Counted from the stretch's first letter, positions 16,806 to 26,480 are shown. The stretch: DNA of 64,000 nt from Fimbriimonadaceae bacterium (GCA_026129685.1 JAHCHO010000005.1:310001-374000), one strand, 5' to 3'. Notes: generated by a model from the letters alone, not told the origin. Translations and numbers: made by a program.

Positions 16806-18833
16806 ATGCCCAAGCGTCCGATCACGCCCGACGACCTGCTCCGCTTTCACTTCGTGGGCGACCCCCAGATCAGCCCGGACGGGACGCGCGTTCTGTTCGT
16901 GAAAAAGCACGTCGATGCCGCCAAGAACAAGTACGTGTCGCACCTGTACTCGGTGGATCGGGACGGGCGCGCCACCCAATTGACCCAAGGAGCGGGTGGG
17001 GCGGGCAACCCCCGCTGGTCGCCGGACGGCGGCCACGTGGCGTTCCTCAGCGGGCGGGACAAACCGGCCGGGCAAATCTACCTTCTTCCCATGGGGGGAG
17101 GCGAGGCCCGCAAACTCACCGCGTTCCCGGAAGGCTCCGTCGGTTCCATCGCATGGTCGCCGGACGGCGCCAAGATCGCCTGCACCTTCCGGGAACAGCA
17201 CCCCGACTGGACCGAGGCGGCCAAGAAGGAGCGCGAAGCGAAGGGCGCCGGTACCCCGCCCCGGGTGATGGACGACCTCTGGTACCGCCTGGACGGGGAC
17301 GGTTACTTCATGGGGCAACGCCACGCCGTCTACATCGTCGACGTCGCGACCGGCGAGCACCGACTGCTCTACAACGCGAGCGCCCTGGACAGCTACGACT
17401 TCGATTGGTCGCCCGACTCAAAGGAACTCGCGATCATCCATACCGCGAACAAGCGGCCGTTCTCCGACCCGGCGAACGACCAAATCTACCGGGTCGACCT
17501 GGACGGCAAAGCATGGAAGTTGGACGGTCTCCCCAAAGGCGACAAGTCGAACGTCCGCTGGTCGCCGGACGGCAAAACGATCGCCTACCTGGGCAACGTT
17601 GACGAAGAGGACCCGTGGGGTGTCCGGAACACCCGACTCTGGAAGGTGCCGGCGGAAGGTGGCGAGGCGACGTGCCTCACTCCCGAGGACGATGTCTGCC
17701 TCACGACGGGAACGATCAGCGACGCGAAAGAGGTGTCCTATTCCGGCTATCTGCGGTGGGCACCCGATTCCACCAAGCTCTACGTCAACCCGGGCGTGCA
17801 AGGAGGCGTGTGGTTCGGCGACGTCGACGCCAGGCTCGGCGGCATTCGGTGGCTGGTCCAAGGGAACGAATGTTTCGAGGCAGGACCGGTGAGCCGCGAC
17901 GGTCGGGCGGTCGGGATGGTCGTCAGCGATCCGACCCGGCTCGGGGAGATCGCCTGGCTCGATCTGACGGAAGAGCGCCTCGTCCCCGAGCGCCTGACCG
18001 CCTTCAACAAGCCGCTCTTGGATGAATTGAAGCTGAGCGAACCGGAGGAGTTCTGGGTCGAATCCACCGACGGAACCAAGGTCCACACGTGGGTCATGAA
18101 GCCCGTGGACTACCTGGCGCCCAAACGCTATCCGGCGGTCCTCGAGATTCACGGGGGACCTCACACCCAGTACGGGTGGACCTTCTTTCACGAGTTCCAA
18201 GTCCTCGCCGCCCAGGGCTACGTCGTCGTCTACAGCAACCCGCGCGGCTCAAAGGGCTACTCGGAGGCGCACTGTGCGGCGATCAAGGGAGACTGGGGCA
18301 ACAAGGATTGGGACGATGTGCAGGCCGTGACCCGCTTCGCCCAGCACCTGTCCTACGTGCATCCCGGCCAGATGGGCGTCATGGGCGGCAGCTACGGGGG
18401 TTACATGACGAATTGGGTGATCGGCCACACCAAGGACTTTCGGGCGGCGATCACCGACCGTTGCGTCAGCAACATGGTCTCGATGGGCGGCAGCAGCGAC
18501 TTTCCGTTCAACAAGGACGGGTACTTCAAGGGCGTCTGCTGGGGCGACCTGGAAAAGATTCGGGAGTTGTGGCGCCAGTCGCCGCTCGCCTACTTCGAGA
18601 ACGTGACCACCCCGACGCTGATCATCCACAGCGAGGGCGACCTGCGCTGCAACATCGAGCAGAGCGAGCAGGTGTTCACCGCGCTTCAGATGCAGGGGGT
18701 CGAGTCCCGCTTCGTCCGGTACCCGGTCGAGACCTTCCACGGCATGAGCCGCAACGGCCCCCCCGACCTCCGCCTGCATCGCCTGGGCGAAATCTTGCGC
18801 TGGTGGGAGCGGCACCTGAAGACGAGCGCTTAG
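16806..18833 (+). CDS. S9 family prolyl oligopeptidase-type serine peptidase
   Basis: A 675-residue acylaminoacyl-peptidase-like enzyme. The N-terminal half is a WD40-like/TolB-like propeller with repeated SPDG motifs (WSPDGGHVAFLSG, WSPDGAKIACTF). The C-terminal alpha/beta-hydrolase domain holds the nucleophile in MGGSYGGYMTNW (Ser529), with the acid and His expected around EGDLRCNIEQS and ETFHGMSRNG. No signal peptide, so it should act in the cytoplasm on short peptides. It follows the DnaJ-WD40 gene after 28 bases. Confidence 0.95.
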   Translation: MPKRPITPDDLLRFHFVGDPQISPDGTRVLFVKKHVDAAKNKYVSHLYSVDRDGRATQLTQGAGGAGNPRWSPDGGHVAFLSGRDKPAGQIYLLPMGGGEARKLTAFPEGSVGSIAWSPDGAKIACTFREQHPDWTEAAKKEREAKGAGTPPRVMDDLWYRLDGDGYFMGQRHAVYIVDVATGEHRLLYNASALDSYDFDWSPDSKELAIIHTANKRPFSDPANDQIYRVDLDGKAWKLDGLPKGDKSNVRWSPDGKTIAYLGNVDEEDPWGVRNTRLWKVPAEGGEATCLTPEDDVCLTTGTISDAKEVSYSGYLRWAPDSTKLYVNPGVQGGVWFGDVDARLGGIRWLVQGNECFEAGPVSRDGRAVGMVVSDPTRLGEIAWLDLTEERLVPERLTAFNKPLLDELKLSEPEEFWVESTDGTKVHTWVMKPVDYLAPKRYPAVLEIHGGPHTQYGWTFFHEFQVLAAQGYVVVYSNPRGSKGYSEAHCAAIKGDWGNKDWDDVQAVTRFAQHLSYVHPGQMGVMGGSYGGYMTNWVIGHTKDFRAAITDRCVSNMVSMGGSSDFPFNKDGYFKGVCWGDLEKIRELWRQSPLAYFENVTTPTLIIHSEGDLRCNIEQSEQVFTALQMQGVESRFVRYPVETFHGMSRNGPPDLRLHRLGEILRWWERHLKTSA

Positions 18834-18958
18834 GATTCGTGGGTGGGTTCGGGGCGAACGCGCCGCAGCTCTTCCGCGTCGGCGAGGTCGTGCGGTCGCC
18901 CGCACGCCGCCACTATACGACGGCTTTTCCCTTAACCCGGCTCGCCAAGAGGAAGGGA

Positions 18959-18964
18959 TAGACT
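18959..18964 (+). promoter_or_regulatory. -10-like box TAGACT, probable leaderless promoter
   Basis: TAGACT ends seven bases before the ATG at 18972. Confidence 0.4.
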
Positions 18965-18971
18965 GGCGGCG

Positions 18972-20843
18972 ATGCTGACCGCCCTTTGCCTCGCCGCGAC
19001 CCTTGCCGCCCCGCACAAGGTGATCCTCGTCTCGTGGGACGGCGCCCCGCATTGGGTCGTCTCCCGTATGATCGCGGAAGGCAAGCTTCCCACCCTCGCC
19101 GCGATGGCGAAGGAGGGGGTTATGGCCGACGGCATGCTCGCCGCCTACCCCTCCAAAACCGCCGTCGGCCACGCCGCGATATACAACGGGTGCTGGCCCG
19201 ATCGAACGGGCGTCTCGAACAATACGGTCCCGCAGATGCCGCGGGCGGAGCACACCCCGTTCGAGACCATTCGAGGCTTCGACTCCGCCGCCCTCAAGAC
19301 CGAGCCTCTCATGATCACCGCCGCCCGGCAGGGGAAGCGCGTGGTCAGCCTCTCCTCGACCCAGTCCTTCCCGACCGAACGGTGGACCGAGCTTCTCCGT
19401 GAAGAGGGCCGGGAGGCGAACCTCACCACCTTCTCCGGTTTCGAAAGCCAGATCGTGGGCAACCGATCCCTGACCGCCAAGGACTTCCGGCCCGCACCCG
19501 CGTGGCCGAACGCCCGAGCCGTCGGGCAGGCCATCCAGGCCGAGGCGCAGGTCGGCGACCAGACCTTCGAGTTCCAGGCGATCGACGACGCCAACGACCC
19601 GGCCGTGGGATTCGATACCGTGCTTCTTCGAGAAAAGGGAACCACCGCGATGGAGTCGCTCAAGCCGCGCGAGGCGGGGGAAGACACCCGACCCTGGTCC
19701 AAGCCTCACCGGGTCACCAAGGGCGATTGGTTCGGCAACGCCTTCTTCCGCCTTTTCGAACTCGGCTCGGACGGCAAAGCGGTGACCCTCTTCATTCGCG
19801 GAGCGGCCGCGATGCGCGGCACCGCCGGGGTCGCCGAGACCGAGGAGTACCTGAAGGCCTATCCCGGGTTTCACGCCGACGCCTTTGGCGATTACGAACG
19901 CGGTGCTTTGGGGACTCCCCTCTACAAAGGAGGCGACGGTCTCGCCGAGCGACGCGTTCTCGAGTTGGTGCGATTGGACTGCGAGTTTCTGACCTCGAGC
20001 ACCCTCTACGCCGCGAAGCGCTATTCACCCGACCTGATCACGCACTACACGCCCCAGAGCGACAGCGCCGGCCACACCTGGATGGGCTTGCTGGATCCCG
20101 GCACCCCCGCCTATCGGCCCGAACTCGCCGCCAAGCTGTGGCCGATCTACGAGAAGGTTCTGCAACTGCAGGATGCCTGGATCGGCAACGTCCGGGCCGC
20201 CCTGGGCAAGGAGTATGCGGTCGTCATCGTCAGCGACCACGGGATGGAAGGGGTCGCAAAGCGGTTCCGGCCCAACGTCGTCCTGCGCGAGGCGGGTCTA
20301 TTGACGGTGGAGGGCAACCGCGTGGACGGGTCTCGCTCGAAGTGTTTCGCGCCGCCCTGGGGCGAGTTCTCTCCGATCGTTCACACCACCGATTGGAAGG
20401 GCGGGATCGTGCCGCCGAGCGAGAAGGCGACGGTGATGGACCAGGCCGCGAAAGCGCTGCTCTCGGCCCGCGACCCCGAGACCGGAGACCCGATCGTGAC
20501 CGCGGTGTTTCGGGCGGACGATTTCGCGCAACTCGGCATCGGGGGCGATACGGCGGGCGACCTCTACCTAGACCTGGCTCCCGGCTACTACCCGGTGAGC
20601 GAAGCCTCCGGGCCGATCGTCTCGGTCTACGATCGGGAACGGGGCGGCGGCGCCCACGGCTTCTTCCCGTTCCGCAGGAAGATGCAGGCGATCTTCGTCG
20701 CCGCCGGCCCGGGCGTAGGGGCCCGGACCGCCCTGGGAGGGGTTCGCCAAGTGGACGTCAACCCGACCGTCTGTGCGTTGCTCGGCATTCGGGCAGCGCC
20801 GCAGGTGGTGGGTCGCTCCCTGTTCGACTCGCCCGGCCGGTAG
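18972..20843 (+). CDS. Secreted alkaline-phosphatase-superfamily phosphodiesterase (NPP-like)
   Basis: A 623-residue protein with a short signal (MLTALCLAATLAA). It has the nucleotide pyrophosphatase/phosphodiesterase signature: VILVSWDGAPHWVV (metal-binding Asp), AYPSKTAVGHAAIYNGCWPDRTGV (Thr nucleophile in PSKTAVGH), THYTPQSDSAGHTWMG (metal Asp and His) and VIVSDHGME (metal Asp-His). It probably hydrolyses phosphodiesters or phosphonates outside the cytoplasm. A second, unrelated-type phosphatase (PhoA family) lies at 23803, which suggests phosphate scavenging, though no Pho box was recognised. Confidence 0.9.
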   Translation: MLTALCLAATLAAPHKVILVSWDGAPHWVVSRMIAEGKLPTLAAMAKEGVMADGMLAAYPSKTAVGHAAIYNGCWPDRTGVSNNTVPQMPRAEHTPFETIRGFDSAALKTEPLMITAARQGKRVVSLSSTQSFPTERWTELLREEGREANLTTFSGFESQIVGNRSLTAKDFRPAPAWPNARAVGQAIQAEAQVGDQTFEFQAIDDANDPAVGFDTVLLREKGTTAMESLKPREAGEDTRPWSKPHRVTKGDWFGNAFFRLFELGSDGKAVTLFIRGAAAMRGTAGVAETEEYLKAYPGFHADAFGDYERGALGTPLYKGGDGLAERRVLELVRLDCEFLTSSTLYAAKRYSPDLITHYTPQSDSAGHTWMGLLDPGTPAYRPELAAKLWPIYEKVLQLQDAWIGNVRAALGKEYAVVIVSDHGMEGVAKRFRPNVVLREAGLLTVEGNRVDGSRSKCFAPPWGEFSPIVHTTDWKGGIVPPSEKATVMDQAAKALLSARDPETGDPIVTAVFRADDFAQLGIGGDTAGDLYLDLAPGYYPVSEASGPIVSVYDRERGGGAHGFFPFRRKMQAIFVAAGPGVGARTALGGVRQVDVNPTVCALLGIRAAPQVVGRSLFDSPGR

Positions 20844-20878
20844 GATTGGGGTTCCTCGCCTCGCATAGAGTGACAGGA

Positions 20879-20925
20879 CCTCTCGGCGGTCATCCTGAGC
20901 AACAAAGGACTTGGGCGCCGAGAGG
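20879..20925. terminator. Hairpin between convergent genes carrying a GTCATCCTGAGC repeat in its loop
   Basis: A perfect 10-bp inverted repeat CCTCTCGGCG (20879-20888) / CGCCGAGAGG (20916-20925) encloses a 27-nt loop that starts GTCATCCTGAGC and contains AAAGGAC. It sits between the convergent stops at 20843 and 20947 and may act as a bidirectional terminator, although it has no T-run. The loop resembles the short GTCATCCTGAGC...AAGGA elements scattered in many bacterial genomes. Confidence 0.5.
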
Positions 20926-20946
20926 CGAGTCCGCGACGATCGGTCC

Positions 20947-22743
20947 TTACCCGTAGATCGGACCGTACGCGGAGCAAGCCCGGTAGTCGCCGTCTTGCGG
21001 GTTCATCGCCCCAAAACGGGCCCACGACGAGGGTCGGAACACCGATTCGTCCGCCACATTGTGCATGTCCACCGGGATGCGCAACATCGACGCCAGCGTG
21101 ATGAGGTCCGACCCGATGTGGCCGAACGAGATCGCCCCGTGGTTCGCGCCCCAGTGGTTCATCACCGTGTAGACGTCGCGGAACGGACCATGACCCGTCG
21201 TTCGCGGCGCGAACCACGTCGTTGGCCACGAGGGGTTCGTCCGCTCGTCGAGGATTCGGTCCACCTCCGCCGGCAAATCGAGGGTCCATCCCTCCGCGAT
21301 CTGAAGCACCGGACCGAGGCCTCGCACCAGGTTGAGACGACACATCGTCACCGGCATCCCGCCGAGGGTGGTGAAGTCGGTGGACCACCCGCCGCCCGGG
21401 AAGTATTCGCGGATCGAAGCGCCCCACCGGGTGTTCGCCAGGCAGGCTTCGACTTCTTCCCCCGTGATCTCCCAGTACGGCTTCAGGGCCGGTTTGCCGT
21501 CGCGCGATTGCCTTCCCGTCCAATCGAGCGCGGAAGGACCCGAGTTGATCAGGTGCAAGAACCCTCCCTCGGCGACGCCTGTCGGCGTCCAACCCGTGAC
21601 CCGCTCGACGGCGGTGGGGCTCCAGTAGGTGCGCACATCGGAGAACATCTGGGCGGTACCCGTCAGCAGGTGGCCGAGGAGCATTGAGACGCCATTGCAG
21701 GCGTCGTTCTCGGTCGCCACGACGTAGGGCTGGCGGATGCCGTTCCAGTCGAACGACGAGCAGAGGATCGCTTCGAGGAAGTCGCCGTTGGGGAAGTGGT
21801 CCGTCCATTGGCGCTGACCTTGAAACCCGGCGGCGAGGGCGTTATGACCTTCGGCCTCTTCGTAGAACCCACGGTCGGCGAGCCTCGGGTTGCCCACCAT
21901 CAGATCCCGGGCGATGAGGGCCATCATGACGCTTCGCTCCCAATCGAGGTCGAGGTCGGCGCGCGAGCGGGGCTTCTCCGGCCCGTTCCAGTCCTTGCCC
22001 TCGTGGCAGTTCTCCCGTACCCAGAGCAGGGCACGGTCGAACTCCTCCTCGTCGAAGATCCGCCGGTCCATCCGGCGAACGAATTCGGTCATGTCGATCG
22101 TCTCGGCGCGCATCCCCAGATAGGACTGGAAGAAGTCCTGATCCACGATGCTTCCCGCGATGCCCATGCTCACGCCGCCCATCCCAAGGTACGCCGTCCC
22201 CCGCATCGTCGCCACCGCCAGACCCGCCCGGGCGAACCGAAGCAGCTTTTCGCGCACGTCGTCGGGGATCGCGGTGTCGCCCGCTTCCTGAACGTCGCGC
22301 CCATAGATGCCGAAGCAGGGAAGTCCCTTCTGGCTGTGTCCGGAAAGTGTGGCGGCGAGATACACCGCCCCCGGGCGCTCCGTGCCGTTGAACCCCCAGA
22401 TCGCCTTCACGGTGAGGGGGTCGGTGTCCATCGTTTCGGAACCGTAGCACCAGCACGGGGTGACGGTCAGAGAGACGCCCACGTTCTCCTTCCGAAACGT
22501 CTCCGCGCACTTGGCCGCCTCGCTGAAGCCGCCGATGCAGCCTTCCGCCACGACGCACTCGACGGGAAGCCCGCACGGGTGCCGCAACGACCCCTCGAGG
22601 AACGCCTTCGTGGCTTGCGCCATCGCCATGACCGGGCCCTCGAGCGACTCGCGAACGCCGCCGTAGCGCCCGTCGATGGTGGGTCGGATACCGATCTTGG
22701 GAAGAGAACCGCGAAGCCGATTCACGGGCGAAAGCGTGCGCAT
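20947..22743 (-). CDS. fucI: L-fucose isomerase family protein
   Basis: A 598-residue ketol isomerase that interconverts L-fucose and L-fuculose (or D-arabinose and D-ribulose) using manganese; about the length of characterised FucI. Supporting motifs include [20 protein letters not shown] at the N-terminus, [34 protein letters not shown] and, near the C-terminus, [16 protein letters not shown]. No kinase, aldolase or transporter of a fucose pathway lies next to it, so exact substrate is uncertain. It is separated from the upstream PEP-CTERM gene by a strong terminator. Confidence 0.9.
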   Translation of the reverse strand: MRTLSPVNRLRGSLPKIGIRPTIDGRYGGVRESLEGPVMAMAQATKAFLEGSLRHPCGLPVECVVAEGCIGGFSEAAKCAETFRKENVGVSLTVTPCWCYGSETMDTDPLTVKAIWGFNGTERPGAVYLAATLSGHSQKGLPCFGIYGRDVQEAGDTAIPDDVREKLLRFARAGLAVATMRGTAYLGMGGVSMGIAGSIVDQDFFQSYLGMRAETIDMTEFVRRMDRRIFDEEEFDRALLWVRENCHEGKDWNGPEKPRSRADLDLDWERSVMMALIARDLMVGNPRLADRGFYEEAEGHNALAAGFQGQRQWTDHFPNGDFLEAILCSSFDWNGIRQPYVVATENDACNGVSMLLGHLLTGTAQMFSDVRTYWSPTAVERVTGWTPTGVAEGGFLHLINSGPSALDWTGRQSRDGKPALKPYWEITGEEVEACLANTRWGASIREYFPGGGWSTDFTTLGGMPVTMCRLNLVRGLGPVLQIAEGWTLDLPAEVDRILDERTNPSWPTTWFAPRTTGHGPFRDVYTVMNHWGANHGAISFGHIGSDLITLASMLRIPVDMHNVADESVFRPSSWARFGAMNPQDGDYRACSAYGPIYG

Positions 22744-22804
22744 GGCAACCCGATTCGACGCGACGCGGGTCCCTTCCTACTAATCCGGGACCGCCCTAAA
22801 GCGA

Positions 22805-22833
22805 AAGCGCCGAGCCCGTCGGGCTCGGCGCTT
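22805..22833 (-). terminator. Intrinsic terminator after the PEP-CTERM gene
   Basis: A perfect 13-bp stem, AAGCGCCGAGCCC / GGGCTCGGCGCTT, with a 3-nt loop, lies 20 bases past the PEP-CTERM stop and is followed on the minus strand by a short T-containing run. It separates that gene from fucI. Confidence 0.8.
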
Positions 22834-22852
22834 GAAACGACTCGGTGCGCGG

Positions 22853-23683
22853 TTATCGGCGCCGCCGTCGCAGGAGGGCCGCCGCGCCCACCGCGAGGGC
22901 GACCATCGAAGCGGGTTCGGGAACCGGATTCCCAGCGGTGCCGAGGCCGGCCGCCATCGTGCCGTCCATCGCCCCGTCGAAGAACGCGAGCATGCTGATG
23001 CGGCCCGCCGTGTTGTCGCCGTCGTTGTCGCCCAAGATGTCCACCGCGTCGGAGTCCGTATCGCCGTCGTTGTAGGTGTACATCGAGTAGCGCCCGTCCA
23101 CGCCGTTGGCGGCCACCGTGTTGATGAGGGCGCCATCCAGGTAGTAGTTGATGTTGCCGGCCGTGTTGACGCTCAGGATGAGGCGGTTGTAGCGATTGGC
23201 GTAGATCTTGCCCGCGTACACGCCGGCCGTTCCCGCCGATCCGAACACGCCGCCCGCGTCCTCGCCGTCCCAGCGCACGAACGAGTCGCCGTCGTTGCCG
23301 TTGTCCGCCGAGGTGTTGAACAGGCTGGCCCAGCCGGTCGTCTCGCCGGCGCCCTTCGTGAACGACACGTCCATCAGGATGGAGAACTGGTTGACGTAGC
23401 CGCCGCCGCCGTTCGCGCCGATGCCGTGCCAAGCTCGGAACAGGTTGCCGACGCCGAAGGTGGCGACCTGCTTGTTCACCGTTCCGACCGTGTCCGAAAC
23501 GTAGGTCGGCGAACCCAGCGTGGTCGGCGTGCCGCCGTTGCGCGCCTCAAGCGGCAAGACGTTCGGCGGGTTGGTGTCGATGAACGGATTGAGCGTTCCG
23601 TTGAAGTCGAACGCGCTGACGATGCTCTGGCCGAAGCCTGCCGAGGAAACGACGGCAAGGGCCGCCACGAATGCCTTCTTCAC
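22853..23683 (-). CDS. PEP-CTERM sorting-signal surface protein, LamG-like
   Basis: A 276-residue exported protein. GTG 23683 follows a strong AAGGAGGA ribosome site and gives the signal VKKAFVAALAVVSSAGFG. The body looks like a concanavalin/LamG-type beta-sandwich (FSILMDVSFTKGAG, RLILSVNTAGNINYYLDGAL) and has a run of Asp/Asn-rich turns that may bind calcium. The C-terminus VPEPASMVALAVGAAALLRR plus further Arg residues is a canonical PEP-CTERM tripartite signal: VPEP motif, helix, Arg cluster. Exosortase would process it at the inner membrane; no exosortase gene is in the window. It has its own sigma-70-type promoter and its own terminator, so it is monocistronic. Confidence 0.9.
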   Translation of the reverse strand: MKKAFVAALAVVSSAGFGQSIVSAFDFNGTLNPFIDTNPPNVLPLEARNGGTPTTLGSPTYVSDTVGTVNKQVATFGVGNLFRAWHGIGANGGGGYVNQFSILMDVSFTKGAGETTGWASLFNTSADNGNDGDSFVRWDGEDAGGVFGSAGTAGVYAGKIYANRYNRLILSVNTAGNINYYLDGALINTVAANGVDGRYSMYTYNDGDTDSDAVDILGDNDGDNTAGRISMLAFFDGAMDGTMAAGLGTAGNPVPEPASMVALAVGAAALLRRRRR

Positions 23684-23729
23684 TCTGTCCTCCTTCGTCG
23701 AGAATCTGACGTTCTCGTTCGAATAGCCC

Positions 23730-23758
23730 ATTGTAGGGCGTTTGCGCCCGCTTGTCAA
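23730..23758 (-). promoter_or_regulatory. Consensus sigma-70 promoter of the PEP-CTERM gene
   Basis: On the minus strand a perfect -35 TTGACA (23758-23753) and -10 TACAAT (23735-23730) are spaced by exactly 17 bp. The start point should be near 23723, giving a 5' leader of about 40 nt with the AAGGAGGA ribosome site. This is the best promoter in the window and contrasts with the leaderless starts elsewhere. Confidence 0.85.
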
Positions 23759-23802
23759 GTGGGGATTTCGCGTTCTTAACCAACGGGCAAAGGAGTGGGG
23801 GT

Positions 23803-25371
23803 ATGTTCTCCTCGATGAAGCTCTCTCGTCGCGAGTTGCTTGGTTACGGCGCGGCCGGTGCGGTGGGCCTCGCTTCGGCTCCCCTTGCCCTCGGCCAGTC
23901 CTCCGATCTTCGACCCACGTTCCGGTTCGGGCGTGGACGACGGCCGAAGAACGTGATCTTTATGGTCGCGGACGGCATGGCGGCGAGCGTTCCCACCATG
24001 GCGGACCACCTTCGCCAGCTTCGCGACGGGAAGCACACCTTCTGGGCCGAATGCCTCAAGAAGCCGGGCTTTGTCCGTGCGTGGCAGGACACTCGGTCCC
24101 TCAGCTCGCTGGTGACCGACTCGGCCGCCGCGAGCAGCACCTGGGGTTCCGGGCGATGGGTCTGGAACGGGGCCCTCAACTCGTTTCCCGACGGCACGGA
24201 ACTCAAAACCCTCACGAAGATCATGAGCGAGCACGGGGTGCGCTGCGGCCTCGTTACGACGACCACGATCACCCACGCCACCCCCGCTGGGTTCGCCGTC
24301 AGCGTGCCGTCGCGGGACCTGGAGCCCATCATCGCCACGAAGTACCTGAACGCCGGCGTGGACGTGCTTATGGGCGGCGGCGACCGCTTCTTCAGTCCCG
24401 AGCGCCGCGCCGACAAAACGGACGTGTACGCCGCGTTCGCCAAGGCGGGATACAACGTCGTCAAGAGCCGCGACGACGTCCTCGGTCTCAGATCGCCGAA
24501 GATTCTCGGCGTGTTCAGCGACAGCCACCTGCCCTACACCGTCGACCGGGACAACGATCCGGCGATCGCCAAGAAGGTGCCGACTCTCGCCGAGATGACC
24601 AAGGCCGCGATCGCCAACCTGTCCGGCGGAAAGCAAGGGTTCTTGCTCCAGGTCGAAGGAGGCAAAGTGGACCATGGTGCGCACGCCAACGACCTTGCGG
24701 CGCTGCTCTACGACCAACTGGCCTTTGACGACGCCGTGCGCGCCGCGATCGAATTCGCCCAGAAGGACGGCGAAACGATGGTCGTCGTCACGTCCGACCA
24801 CGCCACCGGCGGCGTCGCGCTCAACGGCGCCGGCAACGAGTACTTCGACTCCACCGCCGGCCTCCTGTCCGTCGGCGGAATGAAGGCGTCGTTCGAGAAG
24901 CTATCCCCGCTGCTCAAGGATGCGGGACCGTCGACCGTCCAGGACGTGGTGCAGGATCGGTTGGGTCTGAAGTTGTCCGCCGACGACGCGGCGACCATCG
25001 TCGCGATCATGAAGGGCGACACGCCGTTCAAGCCCTCCATCTTCTACCGAGGCACGACCCAGTCCCTCGCCGTGATCCTTGGCAACTACTCGAAGGTCAC
25101 CTTCACCAGCGGAAACCATACGTCCGACGTCGTGATGGTGATGGCGTACGGTCCGGGTTCCGAAACGATCCCGGGACTGGTCCAGAACACCAGCTTCTTC
25201 GACCTCATCCTCGCCACGAAGGGCCTCGCCTACGCGAATCCGACGATGACGAAGGAGGAGGCGATGAAGCACATCAAGGACGGCGACAACGCGATTCCCG
25301 AGGAACTGATGGCGTACTTCGAGCCGGACCACGACGAGTGCGCCGACCACGGTTCGAGTCGTCTCCGCTGA
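23803..25371 (+). CDS. Tat-exported alkaline phosphatase (PhoA family)
   Basis: A 522-residue phosphomonoesterase of the PhoA family (PF00245-type). The N-terminus has a twin-arginine signal, KLSRRELLGYGAAGAVGLAS, so it is exported folded. Catalytic and metal motifs are present: VIFMVADGMAAS (Asp ligand), VTDSAAASSTW (nucleophilic Ser in DSA), EGGKVDHGAHAND (Asp/His ligands) and VTSDHATGG (Asp-His ligands). ATG 23803 has AGGAG seven bases upstream; ATG 23815 is an alternative that still keeps the Tat motif. It is divergent from the PEP-CTERM gene. Confidence 0.93.
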   Translation: MFSSMKLSRRELLGYGAAGAVGLASAPLALGQSSDLRPTFRFGRGRRPKNVIFMVADGMAASVPTMADHLRQLRDGKHTFWAECLKKPGFVRAWQDTRSLSSLVTDSAAASSTWGSGRWVWNGALNSFPDGTELKTLTKIMSEHGVRCGLVTTTTITHATPAGFAVSVPSRDLEPIIATKYLNAGVDVLMGGGDRFFSPERRADKTDVYAAFAKAGYNVVKSRDDVLGLRSPKILGVFSDSHLPYTVDRDNDPAIAKKVPTLAEMTKAAIANLSGGKQGFLLQVEGGKVDHGAHANDLAALLYDQLAFDDAVRAAIEFAQKDGETMVVVTSDHATGGVALNGAGNEYFDSTAGLLSVGGMKASFEKLSPLLKDAGPSTVQDVVQDRLGLKLSADDAATIVAIMKGDTPFKPSIFYRGTTQSLAVILGNYSKVTFTSGNHTSDVVMVMAYGPGSETIPGLVQNTSFFDLILATKGLAYANPTMTKEEAMKHIKDGDNAIPEELMAYFEPDHDECADHGSSRLR

Positions 25372-25388
25372 CCCGGCGTCCTGGAAGG

Positions 25389-26480
25389 TTACTTCTTCAG
25401 AATCCGCGTCGCGTTCCGATCCATTTCGGTCCGGACGCGCGCCTCGTTCTTCCGGTCGTAGCCCATCCACATCCGCCGAAGGACGCCCTTGGCGTCCACC
25501 ATCAGAACCGCCGGCGTCGCGCCGAGCTGAAGAACCCTGTTGGCCGCACCCGTGCGGTCGAAGACCGCCGTCGTTCCCGCAAGGTAGGGCTTGGACGACG
25601 GCGTCGCACGTAGGACGCCGGAGGCGATCGCGAATCCCTTCCCGCGAAGTTCGACGGCACGCTTCGTGAAGAACGGGGCCGCCGCCGCCGATACCGAACA
25701 GCCCTCGGCGCCGACGAGCAGCACGTAAGGCTTGCCCGCGAAGGTCTTGCCCAGATCCGTCTTGCCCGTGGCCGAATCCCAGACGACGGCGGGGATCGGA
25801 CGGTCGAGGGGAATCGGGAAAGGCTGGTATGGCAGGTACCGGGGGACGTAGCCGTTCTTGATGGGAATCTCGAACAGCTTGGCGTCCATGGGCTTCGTGT
25901 CCCAAGCCTTGAAATGAAACACCATGAGCCGTCGCCCTTCCTGGCCGCGCGCGTCGTGCGAGTAGAACCAGGGGCGGCCCGCCTCGTCGATCGCGATTTC
26001 GATCACCCCCGAGCCCATCATGGCGGTGTAGGAGGCCTTGATCCGTTCGCAACGGTGGCCGTCGATCGTCTGGGACGGCAGCGACTCGAACTTGGTCCCC
26101 GGCGGAACGAGCTTGCTGAAATCGCCCGCAAAAACGAACTCGGGGAAGGTGTACGCCGGCTCGACCGCGATCTCCGAATCGGGGGCGAGGGCGATCCCCA
26201 TGAAGGGCAGGTCGTCGTACACCCGTTGCTTGTGTTCCACTTCCCGGAGCACCCTTGGGTTGACGACGTACTCGTAATCCTCGGAAGCGCTCTTGCTCGA
26301 AAAGTAGAGCCGATGAGGCCTCGCGATCAGGATCTTGCCCGCCGCGTAACCCTTTCGGTCGTTGAAGTCCATCGTGAACTCGGTGCGGAGGTTCGGCGTC
26401 TTCAGAAAGCCGCGCATCCGGTCAAGGGCGGCGTCGGGTGCGGGAACGCTCAGGATGGCGGCAAGCAGTACGGCGTGCAT
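25389..26480 (-). CDS. LolA-like / thioredoxin-like fusion, secreted
   Basis: A 363-residue exported protein with a short signal (MHAVLLAAILSVPAP). Residues ~18-225 resemble the LolA/DUF2092-type lipoprotein-carrier fold (FTMDFNDRKGYAAGKILIAR, RPHRLYFSSKSASEDYEYVV, IDGHRCERIKASY). Residues ~245-363 look like a TlpA/peroxiredoxin-type thioredoxin domain (YVLLVGAEGCSVSAAAAPFF, ATPAVLMVDAKGVLRRMWMG). The redox site reads GCSVS, so only the first Cys of a CxxC pair remains; it may work like a one-Cys peroxiredoxin or have lost redox activity. GAGGT upstream of ATG 26480 supplies the ribosome site. Its stop is 17 bases from the convergent alkaline phosphatase stop. Confidence 0.8.
   Translation of the reverse strand: MHAVLLAAILSVPAPDAALDRMRGFLKTPNLRTEFTMDFNDRKGYAAGKILIARPHRLYFSSKSASEDYEYVVNPRVLREVEHKQRVYDDLPFMGIALAPDSEIAVEPAYTFPEFVFAGDFSKLVPPGTKFESLPSQTIDGHRCERIKASYTAMMGSGVIEIAIDEAGRPWFYSHDARGQEGRRLMVFHFKAWDTKPMDAKLFEIPIKNGYVPRYLPYQPFPIPLDRPIPAVVWDSATGKTDLGKTFAGKPYVLLVGAEGCSVSAAAAPFFTKRAVELRGKGFAIASGVLRATPSSKPYLAGTTAVFDRTGAANRVLQLGATPAVLMVDAKGVLRRMWMGYDRKNEARVRTEMDRNATRILKK

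Noticed and set aside
18249-19874. A 541-codon minus-strand frame across the S9 peptidase and phosphodiesterase boundary
   Set aside because: It spans the end of one conserved gene and the start of another on the opposite strand and has shadow-like composition.
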